This document shows, one piece after another, positions 1 to 7,730 of a stretch of 22,973 nucleotides of DNA. Each line of letters begins with the position of its first letter. The stretch's first letter is position 1. Source of the DNA: a virus; the IMG/VR virus record IMGVR_UViG_3300031576_001269, positions 1-22,973 of that record. One strand, given 5' to 3'. The notes under the pieces were generated by a model. The model was not told the origin of the DNA and did not search any database. It saw only the letters and a program-made list of their open reading frames with translations. The position numbers and the translations under genes are program-made.

Positions 1-122
1 GGTTCTCCCTACGTGCGTGTTCCCGAAACCGACGAGCTCCCTTGTCCATCATCGCCCCTCCTCTCGAGGAAACAACGATGACGGATCAGATCATGTGCGT
101 CGAGACGGGGTCGGGCGAGGAG

Positions 123-635
123 TTACGGATGATCCGTCAGGCGGGGCGGCTTGACGATCAGCCAGTCGAGACCGCTCTCCTGGACGATCTCCTCTTGTCT
201 GGCGCGGTCCGCAGCCACGGCCGGGTAGCGACGGGCGACCACGCGGGTGAACAACTCCATCACCATGCTCCGACAGCCGGCGCCGTCGCCGATCATCGCT
301 CCCGTCACGCAGACGAGCCTCCCGATCACGTTCCGTCTCATCTCCTCGACGATCACGGCCGTCGCATCCGCGCAGAACGCGTCGGGCACCGTGACCCGAG
401 GGCCGAATACGCACACGACGGCCTTCGCGACGGCGAGCGTCCGACCCACATCGACCGCTGTCCGGAGATCTCCTGCGATGACGGACACATTCGGCGCCGA
501 GATCTGCGGGGCGCTCTGGGGCCGATAGAGAGCCCGAACGAGCACGCCCTCGGCCTTCGCGACGGCGAGGAGGGCTCGTCCCGTGCGTCCTGATGCGCCG
601 AACACGGCGACTGTGCGTGGGGCCGAGGTTGTCAT
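123..635 (-). CDS. NAD(P)-binding Rossmann protein (NmrA/atypical SDR type), C-terminally short
   Basis: The 170-aa protein opens with a beta strand and the dinucleotide-binding loop GASGRTGR (about residues 13-20). It continues with the pattern of NAD(P)H-binding NmrA-like/atypical short-chain dehydrogenase proteins: an acidic turn after the second strand, V-x-G-D-L near residue 55, and a late GLDWLIVKPPRLTD block near residues 155-168. In relatives that last block is usually followed by some 35-40 more residues closing the fold; here the reading frame stops two codons later. I see no obvious continuation in the other two frames, so the 3' end looks lost rather than frameshifted. The substrate cannot be told. 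No clear Shine-Dalgarno site precedes the ATG. It is probably a chromosomal gene beside the element rather than a phage gene. Confidence 0.75.
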   Translation of the reverse strand: MTTSAPRTVAVFGASGRTGRALLAVAKAEGVLVRALYRPQSAPQISAPNVSVIAGDLRTAVDVGRTLAVAKAVVCVFGPRVTVPDAFCADATAVIVEEMRRNVIGRLVCVTGAMIGDGAGCRSMVMELFTRVVARRYPAVAADRARQEEIVQESGLDWLIVKPPRLTDHP

Positions 636-721
636 GGGATAGTTGGCGGATTCGGGTCGGCGTGACGCTCGGCCGCGCCGCGATCGGGAGGGAGACGGGC
701 CGGTCGCCCACCGCGAGAAGT

Positions 722-1198
722 CTACGTCAGCGCGACGGTGGCGGCAACGCTCGCGACGCTGTGCAGATACTGCGACGTCGTAACGATCGACGCATGCCCG
801 AGCATGTCTCGCACCTCGTGCAGCGGGACGCCCCGTGTGAGCGCGTGGCTCGCGGCGCAGTGCCGCAGTAGATGCGGATGGACGCCCGCCATCCCGGCCA
901 CGCGGGCGGAGCGGCGGGTGATGTAGTCGACGGAGTGGACCACCAGCCCGCGGAGAGTCTCACCGTCCACGGGCCTCCGGGCCAGCAGCCAGGGGGCGTC
1001 GGGGGCGGCATCCCCGCGAGCACGGGCCCACGCCCGCAGCGGGGCGGCGGGACGACCGGCGAGCGCCACGACTCGCCGGCGGTCGCCCTTGCCGGTGACG
1101 CGGAGGAGAACGCGAGTGGGCCCGATCTCGACATCGCGGACACGGAGCCCGGCGACTTCCCCGGCTCGGAGCCCGCCAACACCGAGACACACGAGCAC
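722..1198 (-). CDS. Tyrosine recombinase/integrase, catalytic domain only (5'-truncated)
   Basis: The 158-aa frame contains the whole catalytic set of the phage integrase/XerCD family: Arg11 in GGLRAGEV, Lys37 in TGKGDR, His109-x-x-Arg112 in HLLRH, His135 in LGHAS and the nucleophile Tyr144 in SQYLH. The N-terminal core-binding (SAM-like) domain, normally about 100-150 residues, is missing. Upstream in the same frame about 17 more family-like codons can be read (ELVARTASKRDL...), then an in-frame TGA is met just past the stop codon of the neighbouring PIN-like gene. The start given is a GTG without a good ribosome site, so translation is doubtful. Most likely this is an integrase remnant whose 5' half was replaced when the neighbouring gene arrived. 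A catalytic domain alone would not be expected to bind its att core normally. Confidence 0.85.
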   Translation of the reverse strand: MLVCLGVGGLRAGEVAGLRVRDVEIGPTRVLLRVTGKGDRRRVVALAGRPAAPLRAWARARGDAAPDAPWLLARRPVDGETLRGLVVHSVDYITRRSARVAGMAGVHPHLLRHCAASHALTRGVPLHEVRDMLGHASIVTTSQYLHSVASVAATVALT

Positions 1199-1236
1199 CG
1201 CGAGGTCGCGCTTGCTGGCAGTTCGCGCGACGAGTT

Positions 1237-2415
1237 CTATAGTGTATCAGACTCCCTCTCGAACGCTGAGATCAGGGCATCCAGGGATTGCTCGACGGCA
1301 ATGGGACGGCTCAGCTGCGGCCAGAACCGAAACTCGGGATGTCGCTGCCGAACCTGCTCTGTATACCTGGCGATGCGCTTGTCCGCGAAGAAGAGATCCA
1401 CATAGGGGAGATAAGTGAGATGCCACACGTCGTACTCATTCCCAGCCTTCGCGCTGCTCTCGGCCCTCCTGATCTCCTGGCCGACCTGGAAGCTCAGCCA
1501 TCTCCCAGGGCAATCCTCCAATTGGATCTGCCCGGCGAGCCAATGAGCAAATGTCGTATCCACGGTCGGGCACAATTGCGCGAGAAGCCTCAGGACATGC
1601 TCTTTCAAGGCCGAGCGTGCCTGCAATTCCTCAACAGACTGCCGAAGAACCGCCTTGTCAGATGCATCGACCCTCAGCTTTTCAGCCATAGCGCCCCTTG
1701 GCCCGAGAGCAACCATTTCCCTGAACAGCTCGTCGAGACCGGCGCGGGCTTCCTGCCGGATCGTTTCTGATTCTCCGGGGGCAATCCTCTCAAATAGTTC
1801 ATTCTGTTCAGGATCGGCCTCGTTCAGCGCCCTCAACGAGCGATCCGTCAGGCCGTCGATGTTCTGCAGAACATCCTCCGCACCAACGCCAGCGGGAAGA
1901 GTCCCTGGGAGGTCACGGAGCTTTGTCACAGCTGCGCCTCCGGGTGGAGATTGATTCACAATTCGGCACCACGTGCTGACTACGGCTTCTACTGTCAGGA
2001 ATGCTTGCCTGAGGTCGTCGCGTTCGAAAGTTTGTCCTAGCTCCTCGACATCACGCTCATCGAGGATTCTCGGGAAGCCGAGGTCTGATAGGGCGGGGGG
2101 CTCTCGGTTGCCATTCCGTAGAATCGCAACGAAGATCTCGCGCGCCTGAACGTTGACCAACCCCGCTTTCAACATGGCCTCATTCATCGGCAGATCACAC
2201 CTGATCGGGGCAAGACGCTTGAGCGCCTCGAATCTCAACCCCCGACTCTCAGCGAACTCCGAGCGTGCCATCTCCGCGAAATGGGGAAAGCCGAGCGCGA
2301 GGATGAAGTCACCCGTGCGCAGTCGTTGCGCGAAGCGCTCGGAGTCCGAGGCACCGGCCTTCAGGGCCTTCTCGAGGAGCACGAGATGACTGCTGTCTAG
2401 GTAAACGAGGCGCAT
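1237..2415 (-). CDS. PIN-like nuclease domain protein with long central insertion
   Basis: The 392-aa protein starts with a PIN-like first strand, VYLDSSHLVLL (Asp7), followed by HFAEMAR (Glu48). The other expected acidic residues come only near the C terminus: Asp329 in EYDVWHLTYLPYVDLFFADKR, plus Asp340 and Asp345. PIN domains are metal-dependent ribonucleases of about 130 residues with three or four conserved acids; here the middle (about 75-320) is a mostly helical insertion. The assignment rests on this acid pattern, not on overall similarity. The DNA is visibly less GC-rich than its neighbours, and no antitoxin gene is adjacent, which argues for independently acquired cargo, possibly a defence or toxin gene. 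The ATG at 2415 lacks a Shine-Dalgarno site but has a TAATAT box 9 nt upstream. Its stop lies at the break point of the integrase fragment. Confidence 0.65.
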   Translation of the reverse strand: MRLVYLDSSHLVLLEKALKAGASDSERFAQRLRTGDFILALGFPHFAEMARSEFAESRGLRFEALKRLAPIRCDLPMNEAMLKAGLVNVQAREIFVAILRNGNREPPALSDLGFPRILDERDVEELGQTFERDDLRQAFLTVEAVVSTWCRIVNQSPPGGAAVTKLRDLPGTLPAGVGAEDVLQNIDGLTDRSLRALNEADPEQNELFERIAPGESETIRQEARAGLDELFREMVALGPRGAMAEKLRVDASDKAVLRQSVEELQARSALKEHVLRLLAQLCPTVDTTFAHWLAGQIQLEDCPGRWLSFQVGQEIRRAESSAKAGNEYDVWHLTYLPYVDLFFADKRIARYTEQVRQRHPEFRFWPQLSRPIAVEQSLDALISAFERESDTL

Positions 2416-2424
2416 CGCTGACCG

Positions 2425-2430
2425 ATATTA
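2425..2430 (-). promoter_or_regulatory. Candidate -10 box of the PIN-like gene
   Basis: On the minus strand TAATAT ends 9 nt before the ATG at 2415. Transcription starting the usual 6-7 nt after it would leave only 2-3 nt of leader, so the mRNA would be nearly leaderless, in keeping with the missing ribosome site. No clear -35 box is visible. Confidence 0.35.
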
Positions 2431-2483
2431 GCATGCGGAGTGTCTCGTGTGTGCCTCAGGACGCCTACGAGCGAGACGCTCCT

Positions 2484-5400
2484 TCAGATCCACCCATCCA
2501 CCCATCTCCCCGTGCCCGAACTCCACCCATGCACCCATGAGTTGCGACGCCTGAGATACTCTTCGATCGCCGGGTCGCGGGGGGCACGCCGCGCGGGCTC
2601 AGGCTCTTTCGTCTCTCCCCCCTTGGGCACCGGCACCGCAAGCCTGGCCGCACGCTCCGGTAGACTCTTCACGAAGTGTGGGCCTAGGATGTAGAGCGCG
2701 GCCAGGCAGTAGACCTCGAGGTCCAACGCCTCATTTCGCTCCCGGGTCTTCACCCACTCGCGCACGGTGCCCCTTCCCTTCACGTACTTCCGCACGGCCT
2801 TCTCGGCGGTGAGTTGCGCCACGTACTCCTCGTCGACCCACTCAGGGAGGTGGCAGTACCCCGGGCCAGCCGCGCTGATCCGCAGGCGGGCCATCACGAT
2901 CTCCTTGGCGGTGTCCGTGCACAGCGTGAACAGCGGCGTGCGGTACCGGTTGTGCCGCGTGGGCTCCCCGACCACGGGCTTCCCGCGCTCGTTCCCGCCA
3001 CGGACGGCGAGCACGCGGCGGTGGGATCGCAGCTTGCAGAACCGGTAGACCTCCTCGGAGTGATGCCCGCCCGAGTCAACGGCGACGCACTCGACGTGGA
3101 TCTTCCGCCCGGACTCGTGGGTGAACGGCTGCTTGAGGAACGCATCGAGTTCATGCCACACCTTCTCGCGGCCGGGGTCCCCGTGGATCTGGGTGTGCGC
3201 GATGAGCCAGGACTCTTCGCTCGCGCCGTAGCCCTTGACCTGCGCTTCCAGGCGATCCCCCTGAACGTCCACCGAGGCCACGAGCACGCCCACGCCGTTC
3301 GGGACCTCGGCCGCGTATCGCTCCGCACGCTCGAGGATCGCGTTCGGGTCCGCGGAGTCCCCACGTTCCTCCCAGGTCTCCCCGAGGATGGTGTTCACCC
3401 AGGTCTTCAGTCGATACGGATCTTCCTTCCCCGCGAGGAACTCCCCCACGCATTGCGGCCAGGAGCGCCAGCCAAGCGGGGAATAGAGCGAAGAGACGTG
3501 GAACCCCACGGTCCCCGTGTCCGATGCGGCCGTGGCCCGCCACTCGCCTCGCGCGAGCATCTCGGGCTTGTGGTGCTCTTCGATCAGCACGCCGCACCCC
3601 ACGCACACCAGACGCGCGGTCTTCGGCTCGTTCGGCTCCCAGCGGATGTTCTCCCACCGGATCCAGTCCATGCGGCCACAGGCAGGACACGGGACGAAGT
3701 ACCGGCGCTGGTCGCTGGCGAGGTACTCCTTCTCGATCCGCGAGAGGTGCTTGGTGGTCGGCGTGGACACGAGGAAGACTTTGCGGCGTGGGAACGTCGT
3801 GGTCCGCTTCTCCGCGAGCCCCACGGGGTCACCCTGACCTTCGACATCTCCGGGGTACTCGTCGACTTCATCGCAGAAGAGATACCGGATCGGCATGCTC
3901 TTGAGCCCGGCCGCGCTGTTCGCACCCGTGAGGATCACGATGCCGCCGGGGAATTCCTTGGAGGTCATCGTATTCCCCGAGTCGCGCGACCTCGCCTCCC
4001 GCACCCGCTCGCGCAACACGGGCGTCCCGCGGATCGCCGGGTCGAGCCGCTGCCGCGAAAACCTTCGCGCGACTTCGACGGTCGGCAAGAGAATGAGCGT
4101 CGGCGCGGGGGCGTGATGGATGATGTAGCCGAGCCAATTCGACCCTGCCTCCGTGTTGTGCGTCGGGATCATCCCGGCCCCTGCAAGGTAGAGATGGCTG
4201 GGTGCATCAACGGCGATACAACGGACGGGCACGCTGGCGAACGGCTGCACTTCGACGATCCGGCGTCGCTCGGCTTCCGTCGGCCGACCGGTCAGCCGAT
4301 TCCGCATGCGTTCCCGCTTCCTTCTCAGCGCGAACACCGGCCGGTCATCGTAGGCCTGGAAGCCGAGAGAATGATGCATCGTGCTGGTCTCCGTCTTGCC
4401 CGAGAAGCCGCGGCCCTCGCGGATCTTGAGGGCCGGCTTGAAACCAAGGCCACGCAGCAGATCGAGCACGTCGGCGACGAGACAGAGGTCGGCCGAGTCG
4501 AAGGAGCACCACCCAGTCTTGGTGATCGTGCCGTCCGTATCCATCAGGCCCCGGAGCAAGTCCATCCTTTGCTCGGAGGAGGCCCGGAGATACGTCTCCG
4601 GGATCCGCTTGTTGCGGACCAGCCCGAGCGTCTGAAGCCGCGAGAAGAACGAGGGTGCGCGGACGACGGGATCACGAGCTCGTCCATACTTCGCGGCCAT
4701 CGCGGCCTGACGAGCGCACTCTGCACAACGCTCGGCCGGCTTCCCACGTTTGAGAACCCGGTAGACGCCGACCTTCTCCTTGTCGTGTCCTCGGCGACAG
4801 ATTCCCGACAACAGCGCCGGCTCGATGATCAGGTTCATGCAGCGTCCCTTGATCCACTGAGGCCGCCGGACAACGACGCGGTGGCCGCCCGCGGCGATTT
4901 GCTGACCTATCTCACCGGCATCGTCCTCGAACGCCGTGATCTGGTTCGAGGCACCATTCCCGTCGCCGAGCCAGGCACCGAGCGCGTAGGGAGCGATGGG
5001 AAGCTCTCGCTCCGGAAGATCAAGCGGTCGCGTGATGGGAATCGCGTATCGATTCCGGTTCTTCCCATGACGATAGGTCGCGGCAATCTCCTGAGTGGTG
5101 AGAACGCGGCGCTTGATCCGCTTCTGTCCGTGGATGTCGTCGTCGACGGCCCAGCGGTGCTCGGCGTCTGCGATGATCGAGGTCCTGTCGCTAAATCGGA
5201 TCTCGTAGCAGCGATGGCCGAGCATCACGGGAGAGACGTACGTGACGGACCGGACTTGGCCTCCTTCGTCGAAGACCTGATCGCCCACCCGGATCTCGCC
5301 CATGGTCGTCCACCCATCGGGCGTCGGGATCGGAGTGTCGAGCGCGAGGGGACCTCCGAGTTGGCTCCCTTTCACGAACACGACGCGCTGAGCCGGATGC

Positions 5401-5588
5401 GAAGGGCTCAGCGCATCCATGATCTCCCGGAGATAGGGAGTCCGCTCCGTGCGCCAGTGTCCGGGCTCCGCGGAGGACTTCCCGGTCAACATGCGATGCT
5501 GGTCCGCCCACTCGCTCACGGTGAGTTTCGGTTCAGGCGTCCACGCTGCCGCGAGCGCCTCGGTGACGACGTCAGACCGTTGGGACAC
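2484..5588 (-). CDS. terL: Phage terminase large subunit, GpA family, interrupted by an intein
   Basis: ATPase/nuclease motor that cuts concatemeric phage DNA and packs it into procapsids. From the GTG at 5588 it is 1034 aa. The start is chosen because GAGGAG sits 7 nt upstream; an in-frame TTG at 5666 lacks such support. N-extein 1-79 ends in VKGSQLGG, the C-extein resumes TEAGSNWLGY at 479, and the join restores a GpA-type Walker A (K..QLGG/TEAG). Further family features: Walker B FCDE (Asp573-Glu574), a zinc ribbon (Cys634, 637, 662, 665), and nuclease acids Asp774 (SVDVQGDR), Asp838 (VAVDSGGHH) and Asp956 (EALDLEVY). Residues 80-478 are the intein (separate entry). Without it the mature protein would be 635 aa, normal for the family. 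The C-terminal tip WVHGW is repeated as WVDGW. It overlaps the small terminase gene by 17 nt. Confidence 0.95.
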   Translation of the reverse strand: MSQRSDVVTEALAAAWTPEPKLTVSEWADQHRMLTGKSSAEPGHWRTERTPYLREIMDALSPSHPAQRVVFVKGSQLGGPLALDTPIPTPDGWTTMGEIRVGDQVFDEGGQVRSVTYVSPVMLGHRCYEIRFSDRTSIIADAEHRWAVDDDIHGQKRIKRRVLTTQEIAATYRHGKNRNRYAIPITRPLDLPERELPIAPYALGAWLGDGNGASNQITAFEDDAGEIGQQIAAGGHRVVVRRPQWIKGRCMNLIIEPALLSGICRRGHDKEKVGVYRVLKRGKPAERCAECARQAAMAAKYGRARDPVVRAPSFFSRLQTLGLVRNKRIPETYLRASSEQRMDLLRGLMDTDGTITKTGWCSFDSADLCLVADVLDLLRGLGFKPALKIREGRGFSGKTETSTMHHSLGFQAYDDRPVFALRRKRERMRNRLTGRPTEAERRRIVEVQPFASVPVRCIAVDAPSHLYLAGAGMIPTHNTEAGSNWLGYIIHHAPAPTLILLPTVEVARRFSRQRLDPAIRGTPVLRERVREARSRDSGNTMTSKEFPGGIVILTGANSAAGLKSMPIRYLFCDEVDEYPGDVEGQGDPVGLAEKRTTTFPRRKVFLVSTPTTKHLSRIEKEYLASDQRRYFVPCPACGRMDWIRWENIRWEPNEPKTARLVCVGCGVLIEEHHKPEMLARGEWRATAASDTGTVGFHVSSLYSPLGWRSWPQCVGEFLAGKEDPYRLKTWVNTILGETWEERGDSADPNAILERAERYAAEVPNGVGVLVASVDVQGDRLEAQVKGYGASEESWLIAHTQIHGDPGREKVWHELDAFLKQPFTHESGRKIHVECVAVDSGGHHSEEVYRFCKLRSHRRVLAVRGGNERGKPVVGEPTRHNRYRTPLFTLCTDTAKEIVMARLRISAAGPGYCHLPEWVDEEYVAQLTAEKAVRKYVKGRGTVREWVKTRERNEALDLEVYCLAALYILGPHFVKSLPERAARLAVPVPKGGETKEPEPARRAPRDPAIEEYLRRRNSWVHGWSSGTGRWVDGWI
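2489..2538. repeat. Short direct duplication at the terL 3' end
   Basis: TCCACCCATCCACCCAT (2489-2505) is repeated with one mismatch at 2522-2538, an offset of 33 nt or 11 codons. It duplicates the C-terminal WVHGW/WVDGW tip of the large terminase. Homologues tend to end near the first copy, so the extra 12 residues look like a small in-frame duplication. Confidence 0.6.
4155..5351 (-). mobile_element. Class 3-type intein with LAGLIDADG homing endonuclease, in the TerL P-loop
   Basis: The 399-residue insert runs from Pro80 to Asn478 of TerL (numbered from the GTG start). Seen: N-terminal block PLALDTPIPTPDGW, block B ADAEHRW (Trp146), block F VRCIAVD (Cys457), C-terminal PTHN (Thr476, His477, Asn478) and Thr479 as first C-extein residue. 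A non-nucleophilic first residue together with the Trp-Cys-Thr triplet and Thr/Ser at +1 defines class 3 inteins (prototype: mycobacteriophage Bethlehem DnaB), which start splicing from the block F Cys. The homing part has two LAGLIDADG-type helices, ALGAWLGDG (202-210) and LLRGLMDTDG (344-353). Between them lies a zinc-knuckle-like element, Cys264-x3-His268 and Cys288-x2-Cys291. All motifs look intact, so splicing and homing activity are both plausible, by inference. Confidence 0.93.
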
Positions 5589-6111
5589 GCGCCAACTCCT
5601 CACACACTCGGTCGATCTCCTCGGCCAGGATCCGCCGGCATGTCGCCTCGTCTTTCCCGGCGGCAACGCTGGCGGCCACGCGATCGGGGATCGCCAGCAG
5701 GAGATCCCGGCACCGGCGCTGCCAGTTGAACACGACCGTCTTCACGTGCTCGGTCTCGACGTACTTCCCCTTCCGGACCTCGTAGTCGAGTTGCCGGAGC
5801 CGCGCCTCGAAGCTCTCGCGCACAGCGCGGGACGCCGCATAGCCGCCCGCGATCCCGGTCATCCCTCCGTGCGTGACACCGAGCGTCGGCCTCGAGGGCT
5901 CATCCGGGACCCGTCGGCGGCGGGGCTCTCCGGAGACGCTGTTTCGGGGCTTCGCCTCGTTCGTGTTCTGAGCCCACTCGCGATCAGCGACGTCCGAGTC
6001 GATCCTCCCATCAGTCGACTTGTGGATCCGACCCGTGGCGAGCGCCTTGAGCACGGCCGGGTGCGTCACGCCGCGGTGGCGCGCGTAGGCGCGGATCGAC
6101 ATCAACGGCAT
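5572..6111 (-). CDS. terS: Phage terminase small subunit (Nu1-like, HTH)
   Basis: DNA-recognition subunit of the packaging enzyme. From the ATG at 6111 it is 179 aa; GAGGAG lies 7 nt upstream, and a second in-frame ATG three codons on overlaps the preceding stop (TGATG). The N terminus is a winged-HTH-like element, SIRAYARHRGVTHPAVLKAL followed by GRIHKSTDGRID, the arrangement of lambda Nu1-type small terminases. A basic, Pro/Arg-rich linker follows, then a helical region (about 100-179, ESFEARLRQLDYEVRKGKYV...) of the kind used for oligomerisation and TerL contact, with the family phrase LRQLDYEVRKGKYVE. It lies directly before terL with a 17-nt overlap and after the ParB/methyltransferase gene with a stop/start overlap, so the three are translationally coupled. 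Confidence 0.87.
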   Translation of the reverse strand: MPLMSIRAYARHRGVTHPAVLKALATGRIHKSTDGRIDSDVADREWAQNTNEAKPRNSVSGEPRRRRVPDEPSRPTLGVTHGGMTGIAGGYAASRAVRESFEARLRQLDYEVRKGKYVETEHVKTVVFNWQRRCRDLLLAIPDRVAASVAAGKDEATCRRILAEEIDRVCEELARVPTV

Positions 6112-7493
6112 TCGGCGACTCCTCGGTCGACCGCGACCTCGGCGAACGTCTGGCCGGTGGCCTCGAACGTAGCGGCCCCGCCCGTGAGGTTCATCCACCT
6201 GGTGACGATCACGTCGACGTAGGCGGGGTCCAACTCAACCGCGGCACACCGCCGACCGAGTTGCTCGGCCGCGACCACGGTCGTGCCGGACCCGGCGCAC
6301 ACATCGAGTACCGCGTCGCCCCGGAGCGAGGAGTTCGCGATCGCTCGGGCCACGAGCTCGACGGGCTTCGAAGTGGGATGCAGAGGGCTCGCCGCCGGCC
6401 GGTCGATCGACCACAGGTTCGACTCGCCGTCCCCGCCGTTGAAGACTCTCTCCGAGCCCTCCCGCCAGGCATACGCGATGAGTTCGAACTGCGGGTTGAA
6501 ATCTCCACCCCCAAGGACGAAATGGTTTTTCGCCCAGCAGATGACCGTCGAGACGTGTCCGCCAGCCGCGACCAACACGTCGAGCAGAGTTCCGAGGCGC
6601 TGCCAGCCGATGCAGATGTACACGCCACCCCGCGTGCTCGCGAGGACGTTCGCGAGGACCTTCCCGATGAACGCCGGCCAGTCGGCCCCCAAGTTGTCGT
6701 TCGCGATGGGCGCCCGCTGATTGCCTTCGGCCACTTGCCGCCCGCTCCCTCGATACGCGATGTCGTACGGTGGGTCCGTGAAGCACATCGTCGCAGGCAC
6801 GGGGACGACGCGCCGGACGTCATCCAGAACGGTCGCATCCCCACAGAGCACGCGATGCTCGCCCAGGCACCAGAGGTCGCCCGATCGCGATACCGGCTCC
6901 TCGGGCGGCGCGGGGGCCTCGTCCTCGACGACCGTCGCGTGCGCGTCCGCGAACTCGGAGAGGATCGCCTCGACCTCCTCCTCCGAGAAGAAGGTCATCG
7001 CCGCGGGGTCCAGCCCGAGCCTCTCGATCTCCGTGAAATACTCCGCGAGGACCTCCTCATTCCACGTGGCGTGCGTCGCGATGGTGTTGTCCGCCACGAT
7101 GAACGCCAGCTGCTCGGCTTCGGAGAGGTGCCCCACCCCGACGACGGGAACCTCGCGCAACCCGAGCCGCTGGGCTGCAGCGACGCGTCCGTTCCCGGCC
7201 AGGACCTTGCCCTGCTTCTCGTTCACGATCACCGGCACGAGGAACCCGTACCGGCGGATCGACTCGGCGATCTCCTCGATCTGCTCGGGAGAGTGCTCCC
7301 GCGGGTTCCTCGCCAGCGGGTGGAGGCGATCGATGGACCACATCGCGATCCGCGCGACGACGGGGGGCGCGGCTGTGGTTACCCCGTCTTCCACCCCACC
7401 AGCCCGGTTACCACGCCCCCCAAGCGCTTGTGCCGCCTTCTTCGCGCCTTTCCGGCTCGATCCGGTTACCGCTCGCCCTCTGGTTACTTGCAC
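6102..7493 (-). CDS. ParB-like nuclease domain fused to a DNA (N4/N6) methyltransferase
   Basis: The 463-aa protein has two modules. Residues about 50-120 form a ParB/Srx-type domain (NPREHSPEQIEEIAESIRRYG, PVIVNEKQGKVLAGNGR, LGLREVPVV). Residues about 205-440 are a beta-class amino-methyltransferase: motif IV DPPY (240-243) precedes the SAM-binding motif CAGSGTT (399-405), with HPTSKPVEL just before it. Such fusions are common in phages beside terminase genes and are thought to methylate phage DNA; the target sequence cannot be read from the protein. The start is a GTG with GGGAGGG about 5 nt upstream. It is the first gene of the leftward packaging operon and overlaps terS. Its first 40 codons are basic and low-complexity and contain several GGTTACC repeats, so a slightly later start is possible. 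Confidence 0.9.
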   Translation of the reverse strand: MQVTRGRAVTGSSRKGAKKAAQALGGRGNRAGGVEDGVTTAAPPVVARIAMWSIDRLHPLARNPREHSPEQIEEIAESIRRYGFLVPVIVNEKQGKVLAGNGRVAAAQRLGLREVPVVGVGHLSEAEQLAFIVADNTIATHATWNEEVLAEYFTEIERLGLDPAAMTFFSEEEVEAILSEFADAHATVVEDEAPAPPEEPVSRSGDLWCLGEHRVLCGDATVLDDVRRVVPVPATMCFTDPPYDIAYRGSGRQVAEGNQRAPIANDNLGADWPAFIGKVLANVLASTRGGVYICIGWQRLGTLLDVLVAAGGHVSTVICWAKNHFVLGGGDFNPQFELIAYAWREGSERVFNGGDGESNLWSIDRPAASPLHPTSKPVELVARAIANSSLRGDAVLDVCAGSGTTVVAAEQLGRRCAAVELDPAYVDVIVTRWMNLTGGAATFEATGQTFAEVAVDRGVAECR

Positions 7494-7680
7494 GAAAACC
7501 CTCCCACCGCATGGGCTCCGGGGTCGCCGTCACCCGAGGCGCATAACCCCGCACAGTACCTTGCGTTAGCGCGTTGAGCGTTGGTGTCACCTATCGCCCA
7601 CAAATCGCGCATAGTGTTACCAATTGGCTTATCGTGCTGCCACGCCCCCCGTTCCACCTCAGCGCTGGTGTTGGGTTACC
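7377..7680. repeat. Direct GGTTACC repeats (iteron- or operator-like)
   Basis: GGTTACC occurs in the same orientation at 7377-7383, 7406-7412, 7464-7470 and 7674-7680, with one-base variants at 7482-7488 (GGTTACT) and 7615-7621 (TGTTACC). Several start-to-start distances are close to multiples of 29 (29, 58, 59). By chance about 0.04 copies of a given heptamer would be expected in 300 nt of both strands. The cluster spans the 5' end of the ParB/methyltransferase gene and its upstream region. It could bind a repressor or an initiator; no binding protein is identifiable. Confidence 0.5.
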
Positions 7681-7730
7681 GCCCGCAGGAGCGCGCCCGC
7701 CATGACCGCCAAGCACGTAGCGCGCCGCCG

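Noticed and set aside
5589-5666. Longer N terminus of the large terminase from a TTG start
   Set aside because: It would overlap the small terminase by 95 nt and lacks a ribosome site, whereas the GTG at 5588 has GAGGAG at ideal spacing.
2814-5729. 971-aa open frame opposite the large terminase
   Set aside because: It is antisense to the terminase and its intein, has no recognisable domain, and is an artefact of high GC.
7377-7680. CRISPR-like reading of the GGTTACC repeats
   Set aside because: The repeats are only 7 nt, with uneven spacing and no constant spacer length.
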